From positions 1 through 36,319 of the forward strand of contig NZ_JAAARM010000051.1 of NCBI RefSeq assembly GCF_009908285.1: 36,319 nt of DNA. The letters run 5' to 3'. The position numbers were made by a program, and so were the translations under genes. Shown here one piece after another: positions 31,936 to 36,319 of this stretch (position 1 is the stretch's first letter; every line of letters starts with the position of its first letter). Below the pieces are notes generated by a model, which saw only the letters and a list, made by a program, of their open reading frames with translations, made no database searches and was not told the origin of the DNA. Source of the DNA: Pseudomonas sp. Fl4BN1. Its GTDB lineage: Bacteria; Pseudomonadota; Gammaproteobacteria; Pseudomonadales; Pseudomonadaceae.

Positions 31936-33914
31936 CCGGACACCGCCATACCCATCATGTTTTCCAGCTCCAACGGGGTCATGGCCTTGCCGGTGTGAAT
32001 GGTCACGCTCTCCACATGGGTTCCTTTGTTTTGGTTGCTGGTGTTCTGAATGCTGGTCAGCAGGCCGCCAGGCGGCACCGCGTTAGGCCGCGTGGGGGCA
32101 ATTGAGGGGATGGCCGCGCTGATGGTCTGTTGCGCCTTCTGCGCAGCGCTGGCGACGTCGGCGGCGTTGGTCGCTTGCTCGGCGCCGGGGATCGTCGGCA
32201 TGTCGCCCAGGCGCGCCTCGATGTTCACGCCGGGGATCTTGTTGATCAGCTCGATCAAGCTGTTGATGGCCTTGTAGAACACGCCCACGATCGCGTCCCA
32301 AGCGCCCTTGGCCATGCCGGACCAGCCGCCCATGGAGTCGAACCAGGCCGACAGCGTCTGCAGCTTCTCCAGCACCCACTTGAAGGCCTCGGTGTTCATC
32401 AGGGCGCCGGTCCATTCGTCCCAGTAGTACACGGCGGCGATCACGATCGCGACCAGGGCGGCAATGCCCATCACCACTACGCCAATCGGGTTGGCGGTCA
32501 ACGCCACGTTGACCAGCCAGATCACGCCCTGCCACAGCATCATGGCCACGCGGATGATGCCCATGGTGGTGTAAAGCACCGTCAGGCCCGCCACATAGGT
32601 AGCGATCACTGCCGCCTGCAGGAGGAACCCGGCAATGGTGCGCAGGTTCAGCAGTTGAACCACTTTCCAGACGGTGATGATGGCCATCCAGGCCATGCGG
32701 GACGCCCCGACTACAAACGTCAGCAGCGACATGGCGGCGATGATGGCCAGCACTCCCAAAGTGGCAATGCCCACCACTCGGGTGATGTTCGGGAACAGTT
32801 GAGTCCAGCGGGTCAGCGTGCTGGCGACCCCGGACAACTTGGCCATGAGCGGGGTCAGGATCGGGATCAACGCTTGCCCGAAGGCAATCCGCAACGCCTC
32901 GACAGCGGCCGCGAACTGCTGCCACGGATCGACCATGGCCTGGGCCATCTTCTCGGCATCCTCAAGCCCGCGGACTTTGCCCAGCTTGTCCAGGCCCTGA
33001 CGCAGCCGGTCGGTGTCTTTCGCCAGTGCGCCGATCACCTGGGCGCCCTCGCCACCGAAGGCGTCCAATAGCTTGGTGCCGGCCGATGCGCTGTTGAGGT
33101 CGCCCAGCTTGCCCTGCAGCTTCTCCAGGATCTGCAGCATGGGCAGCACCTTCCCTTCCTGGTCGGTGAACTTGATCCCGAGCTTTTCCGAGGCGGCGCC
33201 GATGTTCTCGAAAAACGCCTTGTACCGGCCGCCGGCGTCGCCGCCTTCCATGGTGCTGCTCAGCGAACCGATCACCGCGAACTGCTCGGCAATGTCCACG
33301 CCGCCGGCGGTGGCGATCGCTCCCACCTCCTTGAAGGCATCCTTGAGTTGGGCGCCGTCGGTGCGGAACAGCTGCACCGCGAGGGCAGTCTGGCCGCCCA
33401 GCTTCTCGACCCATTCCGCTTTGCCCATGGCGTCAGCCTGGACCTTGAACAGGTTGTACATGGTGCCCACGTAGGCGCCCAAGGTTTCGGCGTCCGACTT
33501 GGTGGCCTTGGCCAGCAGGTTGCTGGTGTTGGTGAAGGTCGCCAGTTGGCTGCCCGTCAGGCCCTTAATGGCGCCCTCGATGCTGTACGCCGAGGCCACG
33601 AAGTCCCGGGCGTTCTCGCCGTAGGCCACCGAGAACTCCAGCGACTTTTGATTGAGCGCGGTCAGTGCGTCTTCGGCCACGCCCAGGGAACGTACCTCGC
33701 CCAGGGCGCGGTTCATCTCCAGGGCGGGCTGCAACGACTGGTTGATACCGACGAAGGCGCCGGTCATGCCGGCCAACCCCAGGCCCATGGTTTTTATGTT
33801 CTTTTCGCTTTGCTCGGCAAGGTCCGAAAAGCCCATTTTCACCTTGCCCAAAGGTGCGGTGACCTTGTCGGTCAGGGCCAGGATGAAGTCCAGGCGGGCG
33901 CTGCGGTCAGCCAT
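31932..33914 (-). CDS. Tail tape measure protein
   Basis: The protein has 660 residues, the longest in the operon, as expected for the protein that sets tail length. The N-terminal TP901-type domain has AEQSEKNIKTMGLGLAGMTG, FVASAYSIEGAIKGLTGSQL and VDIAEQFAVIGSLSSTMEGG. Several hydrophobic helices follow in roughly residues 375-500 (VVGIATLGVLAIIAAMSLLT and others), which may insert into the host membrane. It follows the tail assembly chaperone genes, the universal order. At 660 residues it predicts a fairly short tail of about 100 nm, by the usual rule of about 0.15 nm per residue. Confidence 0.9.
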   Translation of the reverse strand: MADRSARLDFILALTDKVTAPLGKVKMGFSDLAEQSEKNIKTMGLGLAGMTGAFVGINQSLQPALEMNRALGEVRSLGVAEDALTALNQKSLEFSVAYGENARDFVASAYSIEGAIKGLTGSQLATFTNTSNLLAKATKSDAETLGAYVGTMYNLFKVQADAMGKAEWVEKLGGQTALAVQLFRTDGAQLKDAFKEVGAIATAGGVDIAEQFAVIGSLSSTMEGGDAGGRYKAFFENIGAASEKLGIKFTDQEGKVLPMLQILEKLQGKLGDLNSASAGTKLLDAFGGEGAQVIGALAKDTDRLRQGLDKLGKVRGLEDAEKMAQAMVDPWQQFAAAVEALRIAFGQALIPILTPLMAKLSGVASTLTRWTQLFPNITRVVGIATLGVLAIIAAMSLLTFVVGASRMAWMAIITVWKVVQLLNLRTIAGFLLQAAVIATYVAGLTVLYTTMGIIRVAMMLWQGVIWLVNVALTANPIGVVVMGIAALVAIVIAAVYYWDEWTGALMNTEAFKWVLEKLQTLSAWFDSMGGWSGMAKGAWDAIVGVFYKAINSLIELINKIPGVNIEARLGDMPTIPGAEQATNAADVASAAQKAQQTISAAIPSIAPTRPNAVPPGGLLTSIQNTSNQNKGTHVESVTIHTGKAMTPLELENMMGMAVSG

Positions 33915-33920
33915 GTTCTG

Positions 33921-34375
33921 TTATCCGTTCAACGCATGGGCAATGCCGTTGGCCACGGCAATTTCCATGCGTCGCCAGTGCTCGTTCTCAAGCCACTGCG
34001 CCGTCCCCATGTTTTCGATTGAGGGTTCAGCGCCAGGCAGCCAGCGGTTGGTGAGGGCCATCAGCTGGCCCAGGCCGTCCTCGGTCAGGCGGTCGGCGTG
34101 GTCGAGGGCTTTTTTACGATGATTTCAACGTCCGGGGCGTATTCCCCCAGGAGCGCGCCGGCGATCTGCATGGTCATCACCGGATTGGCCAGCAGCTCGC
34201 GCAGCTCGGCCCGCTGCTCCTGCTTGACGGTGGTGCTCAGCAGGTTGAACGACGGCGCCACCTTGTTAGTCGCGGTCATGGCGTTGAAGTATTTGGTCAC
34301 GTCCTGGGGCGACAGGGCGAAGCTGAATTCCTTGTCGCCCAGTTCCAGGGTGATCTCGCGGCTGTTGATGCTCAT
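33921..34375 (-). CDS. Tail assembly chaperone, extended product by -1 ribosomal frameshift
   Basis: The short frame (34375-34085) gives a 96-residue chaperone that starts MSINSREITLELGDKEFSFA and ends KKPSTTPTA. At the AAAAAAG heptamer (34115-34109) the ribosome can slip back one base. It then reads ALDHADRLTEDGLGQLMALT and TAQWLENEHWRRMEIAVANG before the stop at 33921. The fused product has 151 residues. This is the counterpart of lambda gpG/gpGT, used by many tailed phages. The second frame has no start codon or ribosome site of its own at its 5' end but has protein-like sequence, which supports the slip. It directly precedes the tape measure gene. Confidence 0.75.
34085..34375 (-). CDS. 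Tail assembly chaperone, short (unshifted) product
   Basis: The protein has 96 residues and represents the main translation product. It contains VTKYFNAMTATNKVAPSFNL and ELRELLANPVMTMQIAGALL, a helical body like other tail assembly chaperones. It coats the tape measure protein during tail assembly. It overlaps the preceding gene by 4 nt. Confidence 0.75.
   Translation of the reverse strand: MSINSREITLELGDKEFSFALSPQDVTKYFNAMTATNKVAPSFNLLSTTVKQEQRAELRELLANPVMTMQIAGALLGEYAPDVEIIVKKPSTTPTA
34109..34115 (-). other. Slippery heptamer for -1 programmed frameshift
   Basis: On the coding strand the sequence is GTA AAA AAG in the zero frame, giving the heptamer A-AAA-AAG, one of the most efficient bacterial -1 slip sites. 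The GC-rich sequence just downstream could fold and stimulate slipping; a specific stem was not proven. Confidence 0.7.
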
Positions 34376-34623
34376 GGGTTGCGTATCCTTTGACTCAGGG
34401 TTGAAAAGTGGGTGTCCAGTTGGGCGCGCAGGCTGCTTTCCAGCTTGTCCATGGCGCGCTCGATGTCGTTGTGTTGCGGGTAGTTCTTTGCGATCTCCAC
34501 GCGCAGCTCCAGGTGCTCGCGTCGGGACTCGCTGACCTGGCGAAACAGGAAGGCCTGGAAGCCGATCACGGCGGTCAACAGCAGTTCGGGCAGCAAGGCC
34601 ATCAGTCTCTCCAGCATTTCCAT
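34372..34623 (-). CDS. Membrane-anchored coiled-coil phage protein
   Basis: The protein has 83 residues. A single N-terminal membrane helix (LMALLPELLLTAVIGFQAFL) is followed by a charged helical stretch (SESRREHLELRVEIAKNYPQ, DKLESSLRAQLDTHF). This shape fits an inner-membrane spanin subunit or a small holin-associated protein; a lipoprotein gene lies two genes upstream. The ATG at 34623 starts 1 nt after the DUF1353 stop. The function is not certain. Confidence 0.6.
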   Translation of the reverse strand: MEMLERLMALLPELLLTAVIGFQAFLFRQVSESRREHLELRVEIAKNYPQHNDIERAMDKLESSLRAQLDTHFSTLSQRIRNP

Positions 34624-34624
34624 G

Positions 34625-34987
34625 TCAGGCGCTCCAGGTGCCACGGCCGCCGATCCGGACGGCCTGGTACATCAGCCAGGCCAAGGCGGTGTTCATGCCT
34701 TCTTCACGCAGTGCGTCGTAGAAGATCCGATCGGCCTCGGCCTTGGTGAATCGGTGGGTTTCGTGGGTGTAGATCCGGTCATGCACCACCGACGGCCGGC
34801 GCGCCGCCGGCGTCTGCGGGTCCACGATGCGCCGGGCCAGGTGCGGCACGCTGGCCAGGTCCGACAGGTAGCCCACCGGGACAGTGATCAAGCGGCCGTC
34901 CTTGGTGCGGTACTGCAGCACCCGGATCACCTCCCAGCGCGTGTGCCCTGGGCGGTGCCTCAGCTCCAGGTCACTTTCAAAGGGCAT
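34625..34987 (-). CDS. DUF1353-family phage protein
   Basis: The protein has 120 residues from ATG 34987, overlapping the lipoprotein gene by 11 nt. Family features are PVGYLSDLASVPHLARRIVD, SVVHDRIYTHETHRFTKAEA and DRIFYDALREEGM, which I recall as DUF1353. These proteins often sit near lysis or tail genes in phages, and the conserved His/Asp pattern (VVHDRIY) suggests a small enzyme. The function is unknown. A longer frame to 35113 is out of keeping with the family start. Confidence 0.75.
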   Translation of the reverse strand: MPFESDLELRHRPGHTRWEVIRVLQYRTKDGRLITVPVGYLSDLASVPHLARRIVDPQTPAARRPSVVHDRIYTHETHRFTKAEADRIFYDALREEGMNTALAWLMYQAVRIGGRGTWSA

Positions 34988-35192
34988 CGGCGGCACACTC
35001 CACGCGGACCCGGTTCGGCGCGGTGTCCTGGGCGATCTGCTCGCGCAGCAGCACCCGTGCCGGCATCGGCGCTTTGCAGTAGGTGGCCACCAGCGTAGCG
35101 GCGCTACGCGCAACCACGGTGTGGGAATCGCTCAGCGCACACCCGACCAGGAAAACGGCGCCGAAAGCGGCACATATCAGCAGGCGGTTCAT
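34977..35192 (-). CDS. Small phage lipoprotein, possible outer-membrane spanin
   Basis: The protein has 71 residues from ATG 35192, starting 1 nt after the endolysin stop. The signal peptide MNRLLICAAFGAVFLVGC ends in a lipobox LVGC, giving a lipidated Cys at residue 18. The mature part is short. The position next to the endolysin suggests a role in lysis, like Rz1-type outer-membrane spanins, but it is not proline-rich and the Rz partner is not overlapping. Confidence 0.6.
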   Translation of the reverse strand: MNRLLICAAFGAVFLVGCALSDSHTVVARSAATLVATYCKAPMPARVLLREQIAQDTAPNRVRVECAADAL

Positions 35193-35193
35193 G

Positions 35194-35586
35194 TCAGTAA
35201 CTCCACAGTGCAGGGCTTGGAAGGCGTCCGCCGATTGGAGCAAGGCCCAGGTGCAAGAAACGGCTGTTGCCCTTCTGGCTGACGCCGATGCGGGTAAAGC
35301 CCAGGCCCAGGGCGAGCTGCAGCAGCTTCAGCGCGTCAGGGCCGCGCACAGCCACATCGACGGCCAGCCCCATGTTGTGCTCGCCCGGTTCGACCTTCCT
35401 GGCTTCCTCGGGGTGCCGGCGGCAGCGGTAGCCACTGCTCAGGGCCATGGGCTTGGCGTACTGGTTGCGCAGCTGCTGCAGGCGGTCCATAAACTCGGGC
35501 TGCATCTCGCTGCCGTCGCTGTTGCACTTGCCGCACTTGCAGCGCAGCTCCTTGGCCGAGAAGTTCGGCCAGCGGTTGGTGGTCAT
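35194..35586 (-). CDS. M15-family peptidase, phage endolysin
   Basis: The protein has 130 residues. The zinc peptidase motifs are SSGYRCRRHPEE and GEHNMGLAVDVAV, giving His and Asp ligands, with the last His in FLHLGLAP. It would cut the stem peptide or cross-bridge of peptidoglycan. It has no signal peptide, so it needs a holin. The last motif reads HLG where relatives usually have HLD or HVD, an oddity. An N-terminal CKCGKCNSDG could bind another zinc. It overlaps the TraR-like gene by 4 nt. Confidence 0.8.
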   Translation of the reverse strand: MTTNRWPNFSAKELRCKCGKCNSDGSEMQPEFMDRLQQLRNQYAKPMALSSGYRCRRHPEEARKVEPGEHNMGLAVDVAVRGPDALKLLQLALGLGFTRIGVSQKGNSRFLHLGLAPIGGRLPSPALWSY

Positions 35587-35795
35587 CGGCGTTGTCCTTG
35601 CTCAAAAGTGGATTGGCAGGGTGTGCAGCGGGTCTTGCCGCCCAGGGCGCGGCGTGCCTCGGGAATAGGCCCGTCGCAGTCCTGGCAGTGGGTGCGGCTT
35701 GGCCCGGTCGGTTGCACCGTGGCGAGCTGGGCGGCGATCGCCTGTTCCCGCAGACGCAGCTCCAGCGCCTGGGCGCGATCGAACGGGCAGACCAT
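35583..35795 (-). CDS. TraR/DksA-type C4 zinc finger protein
   Basis: The protein has 70 residues. An N-terminal helix (RAQALELRLREQAIAAQLAT) precedes a C4 zinc finger with C37-x2-C40 and C57-x2-C60. Phage TraR/DksA homologues of this size enter the RNA polymerase secondary channel and change host transcription without ppGpp. Its start overlaps the tail tube stop by 1 nt (TGATG). Confidence 0.8.
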   Translation of the reverse strand: MVCPFDRAQALELRLREQAIAAQLATVQPTGPSRTHCQDCDGPIPEARRALGGKTRCTPCQSTFEQGQRR

Positions 35796-36244
35796 CAGCG
35801 CAGGCCCTCGATCTCGGCCGAGGCGAGGTATGGCACGCCATTGACGCGGATGAAGTCCGGACTGGTGACGTCGAACGGCACCTTGTGCTTGGTCTTCTCG
35901 CCGCCTTTCTGGTCAACACTGAGCAAGCTGGACACCTTCAACCGGCAGCCGAAGGCCTCGATGCGCAGTTCTTCCTGGCCCGCATTGGCGAAAAACACCA
36001 CGTCGAAGGGCTCCAACTGGCGAAAGCTGCCGGCAGTGCGGGCGGCCTCGATCAGCAGGTTGAAGTTGTTGCTGTCGAACTCGAATTCACCGCTGGCCGC
36101 CACGTCGCCGTCCACATAGCCATCGGGCACGCCTCGGGACTGCGCCACAGCGGTGTTGTCGGTGATATCCAGGGTGCAGCTCTCGACGTGCGCCTGGAGA
36201 TCCCCCAGGGCAATGTCGAAGTTCTTGCCGCCAATGCGGGACAT
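35795..36244 (-). CDS. Phage tail tube protein, DUF2597-like
   Basis: The protein has 149 residues, starting MSRIGGKNFDIALGDLQAHV and continuing DGYVDGDVAASGEFEFDSNN and GQEELRIEAFGCRLKVSSLL. The pattern fits small myovirus tube proteins recalled as DUF2597, analogous to P2 FII. It lies just after the sheath gene, as expected for contractile tails. Confidence 0.75.
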   Translation of the reverse strand: MSRIGGKNFDIALGDLQAHVESCTLDITDNTAVAQSRGVPDGYVDGDVAASGEFEFDSNNFNLLIEAARTAGSFRQLEPFDVVFFANAGQEELRIEAFGCRLKVSSLLSVDQKGGEKTKHKVPFDVTSPDFIRVNGVPYLASAEIEGLR

Positions 36245-36256
36245 GTGGGGTTACTC

Positions 36257-36319
36257 CTAGTCGTCGTTGGAAAGGTCCAGGGCGATGTTCGCCGTGAGGT
36301 CTTTCGGGCAGTTGAGGGG
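36257..36319 (-). CDS. Probable tail sheath protein, C-terminal 20 residues
   Basis: The reading frame enters from the right edge and ends PLNCPKDLTANIALDLSNDD. The ending and its place directly before the tail tube gene fit the C-terminus of a contractile tail sheath (DUF2586-like). Too little is visible to be sure. Confidence 0.5.
   Translation of the reverse strand, partial: PLNCPKDLTANIALDLSNDD

Noticed and set aside
32083..32925. A 280-codon minus-strand frame inside the tape measure gene
   Set aside because: It is a same-strand shadow of the tape measure gene in another phase, rich in Arg, His and Gly.
1..36319. CRISPR arrays, rRNA genes, retrons or a replication origin
   Set aside because: No regularly spaced repeats of 24-40 bp, no rRNA sequence, no reverse transcriptase motif and no DnaA box cluster were seen.

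Overview
The window looks like a Pseudomonas chromosome, most likely of the P. fluorescens group. It is GC-rich with Pseudomonas-like codon use, has thrH divergent from an iron-sulphur type cysH, carries a REP element of the pseudomonad type, and encodes a tRNA-Ser(GGA). The species call is an inference from gene content.

Bases 1-8841 are ordinary chromosome: the start of an unidentified gene, thrH and cysH; a nucleobase/hydantoin-type NCS1 permease followed by an Asp/Glu/hydantoin racemase-family enzyme behind a long AT-rich control region; a LysR regulator divergent from a short-chain dehydrogenase; a HAD phosphatase resembling pseudouridine-5'-phosphatase; a 56-residue acidic protein; a glycine-zipper protein; and a small lipoprotein. 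Most leftward genes end at a clear hairpin terminator. Bases 9365-10816 hold one small gene and at least two decayed genes.

Bases 10979-21938 look like an old genomic island of about 11 kb. A 15-bp copy of the tRNA-Ser 3' end lies at 10979, next to a tRNA-type terminator, and the intact tRNA-Ser lies at 21924-22013. Between them are a SulP anion transporter, a frameshifted membrane protein, a stand-alone macrodomain protein, a ruined P4-type integrase cut off by an IS5-type transposase fragment, and a complete polar amino acid ABC transporter. The transporter sits in one leftward cluster with an M20 amidohydrolase and a divergent LysR regulator, which suggests uptake and cleavage of an N-acylated amino acid.

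Bases 22014-36319 are phage-derived. Short direct repeats and a textbook LexA box (22988-23003) precede two small rightward genes of unknown role. An AT-rich HNH-type gene follows, then a tightly overlapping leftward operon for a contractile tail. In transcription order this runs: tail sheath end (cut by the window), tail tube, TraR/DksA-like zinc finger, M15 endolysin, lipoprotein, DUF1353, a membrane coiled-coil protein, tail assembly chaperone with a -1 frameshift site, tape measure, DUF2590, baseplate J, tail protein I, tail fibre, fibre chaperone, three baseplate proteins and the spike. No head or integrase gene is visible, so a full prophage and a phage-tail bacteriocin (tailocin) both remain possible.
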